NCBI GenBank assembly: GCA_050018455.1
Contig: JBEKAA010000004.1
Coordinates: 1-64,000 of the forward strand
Direction of reading: 5' to 3'
Origin: RBG-13-68-16 sp050018455
Lineage (GTDB): Bacteria; Acidobacteriota; Thermoanaerobaculia; Thermoanaerobaculales; Thermoanaerobaculaceae
Length of the DNA: 64,000 bases
The stretch's first letter is position 1. Each line of letters begins with the position of its first letter. The notes below the pieces were generated by a model. The model ran no database searches and was not told where the DNA came from. It saw only the letters and a list, made by a program, of their open reading frames with translations. The translations under genes were made by a program, and so were the position numbers. This document shows positions 54,020 through 62,744 of this stretch, in pieces.

Positions 54020-56237
54020 GCGCCGCGGTCAGGAGGAGCAGCAGCGGCCCGGCGGTCCCGGTCCGGTAGGGTGTCGGGTCGATCCGGAGCTCGACGTGGT
54101 GCCTCCCTCGGGAGACCCGGATCCCCGTTGCGCTGCCGTTGACGGGCTCGATTTGGGCCATCCGACCGTCCACGGTGGCTCTCCAGCACGCCATGAAGCT
54201 CTGCTGGACGACGAGAAGGCCTGGACCGTCGGCCCTCACGTCGAAGCGTCGGCGGTAGGGCGGCCCTGCCAACTCCGACACCAGGCCGCCTCCAGCGACA
54301 CTCGCCCCGCCGCTCCCGAACACAACGACATCCTCGCCCGGCCGGAAGCCGTCGGAGGCCATGATGGTGGCGGCGGTCAGCATGGTGTCCGCTGGAAGCA
54401 CGCGACGGGCGAGATACACCCGGCCGGACGGGTTTGCGACGGCACCGACCCAGAGAGGCCCGACCCTGGTGCCCTGCCACCCCGAGAGCGGCGCGGTGCA
54501 GATCACCGCGTTCGCTCCCAGTGCGCGCGCCACGCGGGCTCTCTCGTCGACGCTCATGTGAGCCGTGGCCGCGGCGAGCAGTTCCTGACGCACCGGCTCC
54601 AGGCCGTCCGGCCCGCGGCTGAGGACGTATCGAATCCCCCAGCGCGTGCCGGACTCGGGCACGAGCGTCTGGTGCGTGACCCAGAAACGCTCGAGCGGTG
54701 AAACGAGCCGGGTCGACGGCTCGGGGAGCTGCAGGACCGCAAGCACCGGCTCACTGGAGAGAGCGTTGCGCGCAGGGGGCGACTCGGCCCACCTGGCGTT
54801 CCGGTCGAAAAGCAACACGCCCGAACCGCCGAGGAGGCTGGCACCGAGAGCAGCCGCCGTCAGCACAATCGGTGCCGGGCCGGCCACCGCGACCACCGCG
54901 ACCGGCGCCGACAGCGCAAGCCAGTCCGCCGCCGCGGCGCGAGCCAGGGTCGGATCCGACACCTCGGCGAGGCTTTGCCGAGATGCCGGATACAGCGCTT
55001 CGAGCAGGGGGCGCAGGAGTCGGTTCGGTGCGAGCGCGAAGGGGGACAGCAACATCGTCACGAGCGTCGCGGCGTGAACGTAGCGCCGCCCCCACGCCGC
55101 CCACGAGTCGGCGATCGCTTGCCAACCTGCCGCCACCAGCGGAGTCAAGGCGAACACCGGCAGGACCAGGAACTTGATCGCGTACCGGACCGAGTCGAGC
55201 AGCGGCAGGTTCTGAGCGGCGCCGGCGATCCCTGCGGGCGCGAGGACGGCAGCGCCCACGGTGCCAGCCGCGACAAGCGTCCACCATGGTGCGAGCGCTC
55301 GTCGCCCCCACGCGGCGGGGACGCAGAGAATCGGGACCGCCCCGAGGAAAATCAACGGGTAGTAGCGCTGCCACGGGAACGAGGGACGGGCCCAGAAGCC
55401 GGAGGTCGCGTCGCCGAGCGGCGATCCGAGCAGGTTTGGAAACGCGAGCTCGAGGAAGCGCCGCGGTGCGAGAGCATCGGCGCCAAGGGCGCCCTTTGCC
55501 GCCGCGAGGCCCCCGCGAACGGTCTCCGGGAAGATCGCGAGCAGGGGAACCAGGACCGGAGCGGCAAGCATCGCGGCCGCTCCGGCCCCCACTGCCAGGG
55601 AGAGCCAGGGGCGTGACCGCCACGTCGACCCGGCGATCAAAGCCCAGGCCAGTGCGCCGAATGCAGCAGTGACCGGTTCACCGCCGAGGAAGGAGAGACC
55701 GAGGAGGGCGCCTCCGGCCAGCGCTCGGCGGAGCGCCGGGCGCCCCGGCTCGGGCGGGGGCACGGCTGTGGCCAGGGCCCAGATCGACCAGGCCAGCGAG
55801 GCCTGGAAGTTGAGGAAGGTCAAACTGGACCAGGCGATGCCGCAGGTGCCCGTAGCCGCCGCAGCGACTCCCGCGGCCGGCCGGGCGGCGCCGCAACGTC
55901 TCGCCAGCCGGTAGCACCCGAGAAGGAGAATGAGGTGGTGGAGGGCAAGGTGCCAGCCTGCGGCCGCCTCCGGCGTCATGACGAGGAAGAGCAGGGTCCC
56001 CGGGTACGCTGCCATCGCGTTGGGATTGGCGAGCATCGGCCGGCCCCCGTTGGAGCACGGGTCCCAGAGCGGGACCCATCCCCGGCTCACCTGCTCGCGC
56101 CACACGGTCCTCCAGGCGAGCTGCGTCGCGGAGACATCGCGGATCGGCAGGGTCCGAGCCGCGAACAGGTTCGGCAAGTAGAGCAAGGCCCAGAACGCAA
56201 TCAGGAGGGCCAGCGGAACCGTTTCGCGCCTCGGCAC
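53931..56237 (-). CDS. YfhO-like polytopic membrane protein
   Basis: This 768-residue protein resembles YfhO-type bacterial membrane proteins, possible GT-C-fold glycosyltransferases. It opens PLALLIAFWALLYLPNLFAARTLPIRDVS and has WVPLWDPCSNGGRPMLANPNAMAAYP, the conserved loop of this group. Many transmembrane helices follow, and a C-terminal soluble part (LLVVQQSFMACWRATVDGR, HHVELRIDPTPYRTG). The GTG start has no ribosome binding site; TAGACT (56250-56245) ends 7 nt upstream, so the mRNA is probably leaderless. Its 3' end overlaps wzt on the other strand. Confidence 0.75.
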   Translation of the reverse strand: MPRRETVPLALLIAFWALLYLPNLFAARTLPIRDVSATQLAWRTVWREQVSRGWVPLWDPCSNGGRPMLANPNAMAAYPGTLLFLVMTPEAAAGWHLALHHLILLLGCYRLARRCGAARPAAGVAAAATGTCGIAWSSLTFLNFQASLAWSIWALATAVPPPEPGRPALRRALAGGALLGLSFLGGEPVTAAFGALAWALIAGSTWRSRPWLSLAVGAGAAAMLAAPVLVPLLAIFPETVRGGLAAAKGALGADALAPRRFLELAFPNLLGSPLGDATSGFWARPSFPWQRYYPLIFLGAVPILCVPAAWGRRALAPWWTLVAAGTVGAAVLAPAGIAGAAQNLPLLDSVRYAIKFLVLPVFALTPLVAAGWQAIADSWAAWGRRYVHAATLVTMLLSPFALAPNRLLRPLLEALYPASRQSLAEVSDPTLARAAAADWLALSAPVAVVAVAGPAPIVLTAAALGASLLGGSGVLLFDRNARWAESPPARNALSSEPVLAVLQLPEPSTRLVSPLERFWVTHQTLVPESGTRWGIRYVLSRGPDGLEPVRQELLAAATAHMSVDERARVARALGANAVICTAPLSGWQGTRVGPLWVGAVANPSGRVYLARRVLPADTMLTAATIMASDGFRPGEDVVVFGSGGASVAGGGLVSELAGPPYRRRFDVRADGPGLLVVQQSFMACWRATVDGRMAQIEPVNGSATGIRVSRGRHHVELRIDPTPYRTGTAGPLLLLLTAALIRRGGSSRDRAGSSRGGERSNRASRPAQ

Positions 56238-56321
56238 TGGGAACAGTCTAACGAATCCTCACCGTGTAGCGGCCAGCGCGCGCTATGGTACCCGGGTGCT
56301 GCGATTGGTCGGACGCACAAA

Positions 56322-56336
56322 TGGCGTGGCTCTTGC
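56322..56336 (+). promoter_or_regulatory. Sigma54 promoter of pseudopilin 1
   Basis: TGGCGTG (56322-56328), 4 bp, then TTGC (56333-56336) and A, fits the -24/-12 consensus with exact spacing. The expected start, near 56347, is only a few bases before the ATG. Confidence 0.65.
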
Positions 56337-56352
56337 ATTGAGGTATGGAGGC

Positions 56353-56805
56353 ATGCACGCAACAAGAGCGGGTTTCACCCTCGTCGAGCTCCTCATCGTG
56401 GTGGCGATCATCGGTCTCCTGGCCGCCATCGCAATACCTGCACTGACCTCGAGCCTTCAACGGGCTCGCCAGAAGAAGACCATGGCCGAACTGCGGTCGC
56501 TCGCGACCGCAGTTTCCGCCTACGCGACCGACTACCCGTTCATGCCGAAGGTCGGTCCGGGGACCGCCGACATCCTGGTTCCGTACCTCGTTCCGACCTA
56601 TCTGAGGCAATTGACCGGTCTCGACGGGTGGCAACGCCCAATCTACTACCAGGCCAACGACCTCTCCTACACGGTGGTGAGCTACGGTTCCGACGGTGTT
56701 GCCCAGTCGAATCTGACTCCGGGCCCCACGACCAGCTTCAGCGACGACATCGTGGTGTCGAACGGGGTGTTCGTGCAATGGCCCGACGGCATGCAAACCA
56801 ACTAG
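56353..56805 (+). CDS. GspG-like pseudopilin 1
   Basis: This 150-residue protein has a type III (prepilin) signal: ATRAG cut before FTLVELLIVVAIIGLLAAIAI, with the conserved glutamate at +5 of the mature chain. The globular part has QRARQKKTMAELRSLATAVSAYATDYPF, LDGWQRPIYY and VSYGSDG, like the major pseudopilin GspG. It would be processed by PilD and assembled into a type II secretion or pilus-like fibre. The ATG at 56353 is needed to give the short leader. GGAGG stands just one base before it. Confidence 0.88.
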   Translation: MHATRAGFTLVELLIVVAIIGLLAAIAIPALTSSLQRARQKKTMAELRSLATAVSAYATDYPFMPKVGPGTADILVPYLVPTYLRQLTGLDGWQRPIYYQANDLSYTVVSYGSDGVAQSNLTPGPTTSFSDDIVVSNGVFVQWPDGMQTN

Positions 56806-56838
56806 AGTGCCGTGAACTGGCACATTGTGCGGGAATGA

Positions 56839-56855
56839 GTGACGTTTTGCGTCAC
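56839..56855 (+). promoter_or_regulatory. Inverted repeat upstream of the pseudopilin 2 promoter
   Basis: GTGACG (56839-56844), TTTTG, CGTCAC (56850-56855) is a perfect 6-5-6 inverted repeat about 30 bp upstream of the -24 box, roughly -55 to -70 of the start. It may bind a sigma54 activator. Confidence 0.45.
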
Positions 56856-56883
56856 TATGATCGGGCGAAAGGACAGCTCCAGA

Positions 56884-56898
56884 TGGCACGACCTTTGC
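56884..56898 (+). promoter_or_regulatory. Sigma54 promoter of pseudopilin 2
   Basis: TGGCACG (56884-56890), 4 bp, then TTGC (56895-56898) and T is a full match to the -24/-12 consensus. The start would be near 56910, giving an 18-nt leader with GGGAGG. Confidence 0.85.
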
Positions 56899-56927
56899 TA
56901 TAGTAAGACAGCGACAGGGAGGATCGT

Positions 56928-57389
56928 ATGAGAAAGCAAAAGGGGTTCACACTGATCGAGTTGCTCATCGTGGTTGCGATCATCGGCATCATCGCGGCCA
57001 TCGCCATCCCGAACCTGCTGAACGCCATCAACCGTGGCCGGCAGAAGAGGTCGATGGCGGACATGCGCGCGATCGCCACGGCGCTCGAGGCCTACTCGGT
57101 CGACTTCAACTTTTACCCAAGGACGGCCATCTCGGGGGCACTAACTAACCAATTGGACGCCTACATAACGCCCACCTTCATCAAGCGTATGCCGACCAAC
57201 GATGGGTGGAACCAGGCGTTCATTGTCGAAAATGATGCCAACGGCACGTCCTACACGATCTACTCGCAGGCCAAGGGCGGTGTAGCGATAATCCCCGCCA
57301 CATCCGGCCCGACGACCGACTTCGCGGCGGCGATCGTGTTCTCCAACGGCCAGTTCTACGCGTGGCCGGAAGGAATGCAGACGAACTGA
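56928..57389 (+). CDS. GspG-like pseudopilin 2
   Basis: This 153-residue protein has the short prepilin leader MRKQKG followed by FTLIELLIVVAIIGIIAAIAI, cut after G6. The body has INRGRQKRSMADMRAIATALEAYSVDF and ends FYAWPEGMQTN, almost the same ending as pseudopilin 1 (FVQWPDGMQTN). It is a paralogue of its neighbour and has its own sigma54 promoter, so it is likely expressed under activator control. GGGAGG stands before the ATG. Confidence 0.9.
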   Translation: MRKQKGFTLIELLIVVAIIGIIAAIAIPNLLNAINRGRQKRSMADMRAIATALEAYSVDFNFYPRTAISGALTNQLDAYITPTFIKRMPTNDGWNQAFIVENDANGTSYTIYSQAKGGVAIIPATSGPTTDFAAAIVFSNGQFYAWPEGMQTN

Positions 57390-57391
57390 AC

Positions 57392-57437
57392 GCAGCTTTC
57401 GAGCTGCACGCCCGGGGGGACATCACGTCCCTCCCTT
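57392..57437 (+). terminator. Double-hairpin terminator after pseudopilin 2
   Basis: GCAGCT-TTCG-AGCTGC (57392-57407) forms a UUCG hairpin directly after the stop. GGGAC (57417-57421) then pairs with GTCCC (57427-57431), followed by TCCCTTTTCTT. Confidence 0.65.
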
Positions 57438-57517
57438 TTCTTGTCTCAAACCGGTCCGCCTCGCGACGCTGTTGCCGGTTTCCCGTCTGGGACAGGACCG
57501 ACGTGAACGGTCCAGGC

Positions 57518-57523
57518 TAGACT
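57518..57523 (+). promoter_or_regulatory. Leaderless -10 box of the O-antigen ligase-like gene
   Basis: TAGACT, preceded by GGC, ends 6 nt before the ATG at 57530. No ribosome binding site is present. The bases 57502-57522 also resemble the end of the 18666-18845 repeat. Confidence 0.45.
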
Positions 57524-57529
57524 CTCGTC

Positions 57530-59095
57530 ATGAAGGCGCCGGGGCTGGCGGTGGTCGTGACGGCCGCAGGGGTGGCGGCAGGTTGGGGTTCCGCGCGCTA
57601 CCCCTCGTTCGGGCCGCTGCTCTGGACGACGCTCCTAGTGCTGTGCCTCGCGCCTCCCCGGTCGCAGCGCCGCTTTCTGAATCCGCGTTGGTTGTTCGCG
57701 GGCGCCGTGCTGGTCGGCTGCTCATGGCTCGTCGCGGCGGACCATGAGCTTGCGCTGCGGCACTCCTTGCTGTTCGTAGCGGCCGCCTTCCTGTTCGGCA
57801 TCGCGCGCCTCTCGGCGCCCGGCGCCCGGCTCGTCGGACTGCTCGTCCTCGGTCTCACCCTGACTTCTGTCGTTGCGTTTCATCAGGCCTCTGGAGGGCT
57901 GTCGGTCGCTCGTGGCGCAATTGAAACGCTGCCCCCGGGCTGGCGGGATGCGGCGGCAACGAGGCTGGCCGGGGGCAGAGTCTTTGGAACAGCTGCCCTG
58001 CCGGGCCACTTCGCGGCGCTCCTGATGCTGACGGTACCCCTTCTAGCGGAGCGCGTGTGGCGGTCCCGGGGTTGGAGCCGCGTGGGCTGGGCCGTCACCC
58101 TTTGCGTTCCTGCCACGGCAATCGTGCTCACCCGTTCGCTCGCGGCGGTGGCCGTCGGCTGCGCGTTGCTCCTGCCGTTCCTCGTGAGGAACCTTCGCAG
58201 CCGGCTTGCGGCGGCCGGTGCGGTGATGCTCATGGTCGTGGCGGTCGCCACGGTGGCGCTGCGGACCGATCTCGGCCGTCTCGAGCCGGCTTCCCTGCGT
58301 TGGGTGAACTGGCGTTCGACGTTGTGGGTGTTCGTGCATCACCCCTGGCTTGGCGTCGGCACGGGTGGCGTGGGCCAGACCGCCCTGACAGGGCCGACCG
58401 GAGCGATCAACATCACACCGTACACGCACAACACGCCTCTACAGCTCCTGGCGGAGTTCGGATTGGCGGGCATCATTCCTCTGGCCGCAGGAATCGTGTG
58501 GTTGGTGTGGCTCATTCGGCGGGGCTGGTCCTCTCAGACGGCGCTGACACTCTCCGTCGCATCCCTCCCACTGCACAACCTCGTCGACTTCTCCGCCTAC
58601 GCGCCCGAGGTGTTGCTCCCCTGGGCGGTTCTGACCGGCACGCTCGCGGCGCGGGTTTCGTCGCTGCCGAGGCGCCCGCTGAGTTCGTGGGTGCTGATTC
58701 CGGTCCTCGGCGCCGGGGCGGTGCTCAGCGCGCTCACCTGGCGAAGCGAGGTCGCCATGGGCGGATCAGGTGCTGCGGGTTCCTCGGGGTCGGTCGAGGC
58801 CGCGCTGGAATCGGCCCGCTGGGCGCCGTGGAGCGTAACGCCGCTGGAGATCGCCACCGGCCGGGTGCTCGGCGGCGCCGGCGCGGGGGGAGATCCGGGA
58901 ACGATCGACCGGATGCTGGCCGACCGGGCCTGGGTCCAGCCGCGTTCCGCCAGCTGGGCCGAGGCCCGCGGACGCCTGCTTCTGGCCGAGGGGCATCCCG
59001 GCGAGGCGCTCGTGTGGGTTCGGGAGGCGCGCCGGCGCGCGCCGTGGCGGGCAGACCTCGCGGGGCTGGAGGCGGCGTGCGCGCTCCGTCGCTGA
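57530..59095 (+). CDS. O-antigen ligase/polymerase-like membrane protein (Wzy_C)
   Basis: This 521-residue polytopic protein has about ten transmembrane helices and the Wzy_C loop motif: WRSTLWVFVHHPWLGVGTGGVGQ followed by YTHNTPLQLLAEFGLAGIIPL. Proteins of this family join or polymerise glycan chains at the periplasmic face. The C-terminal soluble tail (about 430-520: WAEARGRLLLAEGHPGEALVWVREARRRAPWRADL) looks like TPR repeats. Its ATG appears leaderless. The next gene begins inside its last codons. Confidence 0.85.
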   Translation: MKAPGLAVVVTAAGVAAGWGSARYPSFGPLLWTTLLVLCLAPPRSQRRFLNPRWLFAGAVLVGCSWLVAADHELALRHSLLFVAAAFLFGIARLSAPGARLVGLLVLGLTLTSVVAFHQASGGLSVARGAIETLPPGWRDAAATRLAGGRVFGTAALPGHFAALLMLTVPLLAERVWRSRGWSRVGWAVTLCVPATAIVLTRSLAAVAVGCALLLPFLVRNLRSRLAAAGAVMLMVVAVATVALRTDLGRLEPASLRWVNWRSTLWVFVHHPWLGVGTGGVGQTALTGPTGAINITPYTHNTPLQLLAEFGLAGIIPLAAGIVWLVWLIRRGWSSQTALTLSVASLPLHNLVDFSAYAPEVLLPWAVLTGTLAARVSSLPRRPLSSWVLIPVLGAGAVLSALTWRSEVAMGGSGAAGSSGSVEAALESARWAPWSVTPLEIATGRVLGGAGAGGDPGTIDRMLADRAWVQPRSASWAEARGRLLLAEGHPGEALVWVREARRRAPWRADLAGLEAACALRR

Positions 59096-60807
59096 AGCAC
59101 TTGCCCGCGCTGCTGGTGCCGACAGCGGCGGCGTGGGTGCTCGCGGGGGCGGGATTGGAGCTACCCGCACCCGTCGTAGTCGTCACCGTGGCCGTCGCCG
59201 CGGTGCTCCTGGTTCGCAATCTCGTCCCGGCGGCGCATCCGACGGGGCCCGTCGCCTGGGCCGGGGCGCTCGTGCTGTGGGTCGCGGCCGATGCGGCGCT
59301 GCGTCCGGTTGCCGCGTTTGACGCCGCCCGCTGCGCGGCGGTTGGCCTGGTGGCGGTCGCATTGCTCGCCGCTGGAGGCATGCCGAGGGTGGCCGCGTGG
59401 GGAAGGGTTGCGGTCGTGTGCGCGGCCACGTGCGCCGCGCTCTGGATGGTCGTCGAGCGGGTGCAGCACGCCGCCAGGCCGGCGGGGCCCTTCGGCAATC
59501 CGAACGGGGCCGCGACGATCGTGCTGCTGGGCCTCGCCTTGGTGCCTTTCGTGCGGGCGCCTCGTGCCGTTCGAGGTCTCCTGCTGGCGGTGGAGGCTTC
59601 CGGCATCGTGGCCTCCGGCTCCCGGGGAGCGCTACTCGGAGCCATCGCAATCGCGATCGTGTGGGGTGTCACGGGGAGCCGGAATTGGCGTCTCGCCGCG
59701 GGCGCTGCAGCGCTCGCCGCGGCGGCGCTGATCGGGATCGGGATCAGACTGGCGGTGGACCGCGATCCCCTGCGCTACGAGCGGGTCCGGATCTGGAGCG
59801 TGGCGCTCAAGGTCGCCGTAGCGGAATTTCCGTTGGGTTGCGGGCCGGGCGGATATGCGGATGCCGCGATCGCCCACAACTTCCCGCGCGATGGAGAGTT
59901 CGCGCGATACGCGCGCATCCCCGACCTCGCAGAGAGCGATATTCTCGCGGCAGCGGCATCCCTCGGGCTGCCGGGCTGCGCGCTGGTGGCCGGGCTGCTG
60001 GCCTGCACGGCTGTTCGTCTTCGAAACCGCGGCCCGGCCGCGTGGGGCGTCGCCGCCGCGCTCGTCCTCACCTCGGCCGTCAACTCGCAGGCGATGGTTG
60101 TTGGCGTCGTGTGGGCGGGGGCGCTGGCGCTCGGCGCGGTGCTGCCTCGCCGCCACGGCCGGCGGCTGCATGAACCGCGTGCGGCGGCGGTCGCGACGAT
60201 CGGCGCGCTGTCGGTGATGGCGGCGACTGTTCTTTCCTGTCCGAACTGGGGTGTTGGAGCCAGCCCCGCGGCCGCGGTGGATCGAGCCGAGGCGGTGCTC
60301 CGGGCTCATCCGGAGAGCGACGGCGCGCTTGCAGACGCGGAAACTCAGGTGTCGCTCGCATGCTCGGCCCGACCTCGGTTCGCTCGCGCGTGGTGTTTGC
60401 TCGGGCGCATCAGGTTGACGAGAGCCGCGTTGCGGGATGAAGAGGCCCTGGCCTCCGCCGCGGCGGATGCATACGCCCAAGGCCGCAAGATCAACCCGCT
60501 GGACGTCTGGTGTGCACTCGGGGAAGGGGTCGCCCGGCGCGCGCTTGGCGACCGGACCGCCGCCTTGCGTGCGCTCGGCACCGCAATCATGCTGGAACCG
60601 AACTGTGCCCCGGCATGGTTCGAGTTGGCCGCGCTACGCTTGGCCCAGGGCGAGATCGAAACGGCGCGGGTCGCCTTGCGGCGAGCCGAGGCAGCTACTC
60701 GGCGGGCTATTGGAGCTACGTTTGTGACCAACTACGAAAGAGAGTTGGCTCGGCTCGATCCGTCGGCGGTTGCACGGCTGCGAGCGACTCTCGGCGAGGA
60801 GCGATGA
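59077..60807 (+). CDS. Second O-antigen ligase-like membrane protein with TPR tail
   Basis: This 576-residue protein starts at a GTG with GGAGG 4 nt upstream, 19 bp inside the previous gene. It has about ten transmembrane helices, a Wzy_C-like region (FGNPNGAATIVLLGLAL, RVRIWSVALKVAVAEFPLGCGPGGY) and a C-terminal TPR-like region (about 440-570: WCLLGRIRLTRAALRDEEALASAAADAYAQ, WFELAALRLAQGEIETARVAL). It is distinct from its neighbour, so the two may act on different glycan steps. Confidence 0.78.
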   Translation: MRAPSLKHLPALLVPTAAAWVLAGAGLELPAPVVVVTVAVAAVLLVRNLVPAAHPTGPVAWAGALVLWVAADAALRPVAAFDAARCAAVGLVAVALLAAGGMPRVAAWGRVAVVCAATCAALWMVVERVQHAARPAGPFGNPNGAATIVLLGLALVPFVRAPRAVRGLLLAVEASGIVASGSRGALLGAIAIAIVWGVTGSRNWRLAAGAAALAAAALIGIGIRLAVDRDPLRYERVRIWSVALKVAVAEFPLGCGPGGYADAAIAHNFPRDGEFARYARIPDLAESDILAAAASLGLPGCALVAGLLACTAVRLRNRGPAAWGVAAALVLTSAVNSQAMVVGVVWAGALALGAVLPRRHGRRLHEPRAAAVATIGALSVMAATVLSCPNWGVGASPAAAVDRAEAVLRAHPESDGALADAETQVSLACSARPRFARAWCLLGRIRLTRAALRDEEALASAAADAYAQGRKINPLDVWCALGEGVARRALGDRTAALRALGTAIMLEPNCAPAWFELAALRLAQGEIETARVALRRAEAATRRAIGATFVTNYERELARLDPSAVARLRATLGEER

Positions 60808-62744
60808 GACCTGGATACCGCCTCGCGCTGGCCGCCGCCCCCGGCGTTCTCGTGGCGCTCGCGGCGCTGCTCGGCTGGGTACCGACCGGTCAAGACCTGG
60901 TGAGCTACTTTGCGCCGCTGCGACATCGGGCGGCCGAAGTGCTCACCGGCTCGCGGAGCGCGCTCTGGAACCCCGATGCCGGGTGCGGTGAGCCGTTCTT
61001 CGCGAACCCGCAGACCGGGTTGCTCTACCCCCCGGTCTGGGTGGCGGCGTTGCTGCCGGCGCAGGTCGCCATCGGCGTCGAGGCCGGCCTGCACCTGGCG
61101 ATCCTTGCTGCGGGCTGCACGCTCCTGGCTCGGCGGCTGGGCGCCTCCGGCTGGCTCGATCTGATGGCCGGGTGGGGTGTCGTGGCGGCCGGACCCGTGC
61201 TGAGCTCCGTCGGGGTGCTCAACAACCTCGACTCACTAGCGTGGACGCCGTGGGTCTGGTGGGCCGCGCTCGGCGGAAGCGTGCCGGGAACGGCGGGATT
61301 CCTCGCGCTCGCCTACCTGGCGGCGGAGCCGCAGCTGGCGGCTATCGCCGGGCTCGTTGCGTTGACGCTCGCGCCGACGCGGCGGACGGCCGCGGCGTTG
61401 GTGCTCGCCGCGGGGATCGTCGCCGTGCAGGCGTTGCCGTTCGCGGCGTGGGTGTGGGACGGAGACCGCGGCCCCGGAAGGGAGCTGGCATTCGAGAATG
61501 TGGGGGTTGTCATGCCGGAAGACGTGGTCGCGTTGGCAGTACCGGACGCCCCGCCACCGAAGCGCATGGGCCCTCCGTTCGTCAAGCACCTCGCCGTTCC
61601 GCTTTGGGCGCTGGTTCTCGGGGCGGTGGCGGTCTTCGACCGTCGGAAGCCGGTGCGGTGCCTCGCGTGGTGGGGATGGGTGCTGGTCGCGGGGAGCGTG
61701 CTGCCCTCGCTCCCCTGGGGCCTGAAGGCGTGGGGATTCGTGACAGCCGGCCTGGTCCGCTACCCGGGCCGGCTCCTGTTCCCCGCTCTCGCCGCGGTGG
61801 TTCCCGCGGCTGCCGCGGCGACCGGAATTCGGCGGCCGAGGGCATGGATCGGCGTCGTGATCGCGGCGATGGCCGCGATCGCCGGGATCGCGCTCGGGGG
61901 CTCGTCCGTTCCCGTGCTGCTCGGGGCGGTCGGGGCGGGAGGCGTGTTCGTGGCGCCGCTCGCCGCGCCCGCAGCCCTGGTGGGTAACCTCGCACTAGCG
62001 TGGCGCGCGCCCGGGACTCTTCTGATCCGGAGAGCGGACGACTCGGCGCGCGCGATGTGCCTCGACGCCCAGCGCCGCGCTGCCCGCATCTATCCCGTCG
62101 GCCCGTCGAGGCAGCAACTCGGCTGGACCCAGGACCGCCGCCAGATCAGGCTGCGCTCGCTCTGCCTCGGCTACACCGCTCTGCTGGACGGGCGGCGCAG
62201 CGCGAGGACGTTTGCGCCGATCGCGTCACGGGCGCTCGATTCTCACCTCGATGAGGCCGACCGCGGACCCGCCGGCCGGTGGTGGCTCAACGCCCTCGGC
62301 GCCGATCGGATCGTGTCGCAGCACCCGATCCAGGGGTTTTCCGAGGTGTGCCGCGACGGCGACCTAGTCGTCTACGACAACCCGGAGGCGTGGCCCGAAG
62401 TCTCCCTCGCGTGCCGCGTCCCGCAACCCGGTGAGCCGCTCCAGCTCTGCGGACAGGTCCGCCCCGTCGTCGCGGGCGAGGACCGGAAGGAGTGGAGCGT
62501 CACCGCGGGTGAGCACGGTGGCGTGTTGCTCTGGCTGCGGACGCCCGATCCGGGATGGGACGTCCGTGTCGACGGCCGGCCGGTTCGTGAGACGGTCGGG
62601 GTCGGCATCCTCCACGGGGTCAGGGTCCCGGCGGGCAACCACCGCGTGACGGAGCACTACCGGCCGCCGGGCCTCGTCGCAGGCGCCGTGGTTTCGCTGG
62701 TCAGTCTCGGTCTTCTCGTGGGGGCGATGTGGCGGTGCTGGTAA
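60804..62744 (+). CDS. YfhO-like membrane protein
   Basis: This 646-residue protein starts at an ATG overlapping the previous stop (ATGA) with GAGGA upstream. It has VPTGQDLVSYFAPLRHRAAEVL and ALWNPDAGCGEPFFANPQTGLLYPPVWVAALLP, the same loop type (substrate-facing WNP...G) as the YfhO-like protein at 53931-56237. About ten helices follow, then a C-terminal soluble domain (VLLWLRTPDPGWDVRVDGRPVRE) with a final helix. A GT-C-type glycosyl transfer role is inferred, not shown. Confidence 0.72.
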   Translation: MRPGYRLALAAAPGVLVALAALLGWVPTGQDLVSYFAPLRHRAAEVLTGSRSALWNPDAGCGEPFFANPQTGLLYPPVWVAALLPAQVAIGVEAGLHLAILAAGCTLLARRLGASGWLDLMAGWGVVAAGPVLSSVGVLNNLDSLAWTPWVWWAALGGSVPGTAGFLALAYLAAEPQLAAIAGLVALTLAPTRRTAAALVLAAGIVAVQALPFAAWVWDGDRGPGRELAFENVGVVMPEDVVALAVPDAPPPKRMGPPFVKHLAVPLWALVLGAVAVFDRRKPVRCLAWWGWVLVAGSVLPSLPWGLKAWGFVTAGLVRYPGRLLFPALAAVVPAAAAATGIRRPRAWIGVVIAAMAAIAGIALGGSSVPVLLGAVGAGGVFVAPLAAPAALVGNLALAWRAPGTLLIRRADDSARAMCLDAQRRAARIYPVGPSRQQLGWTQDRRQIRLRSLCLGYTALLDGRRSARTFAPIASRALDSHLDEADRGPAGRWWLNALGADRIVSQHPIQGFSEVCRDGDLVVYDNPEAWPEVSLACRVPQPGEPLQLCGQVRPVVAGEDRKEWSVTAGEHGGVLLWLRTPDPGWDVRVDGRPVRETVGVGILHGVRVPAGNHRVTEHYRPPGLVAGAVVSLVSLGLLVGAMWRCW

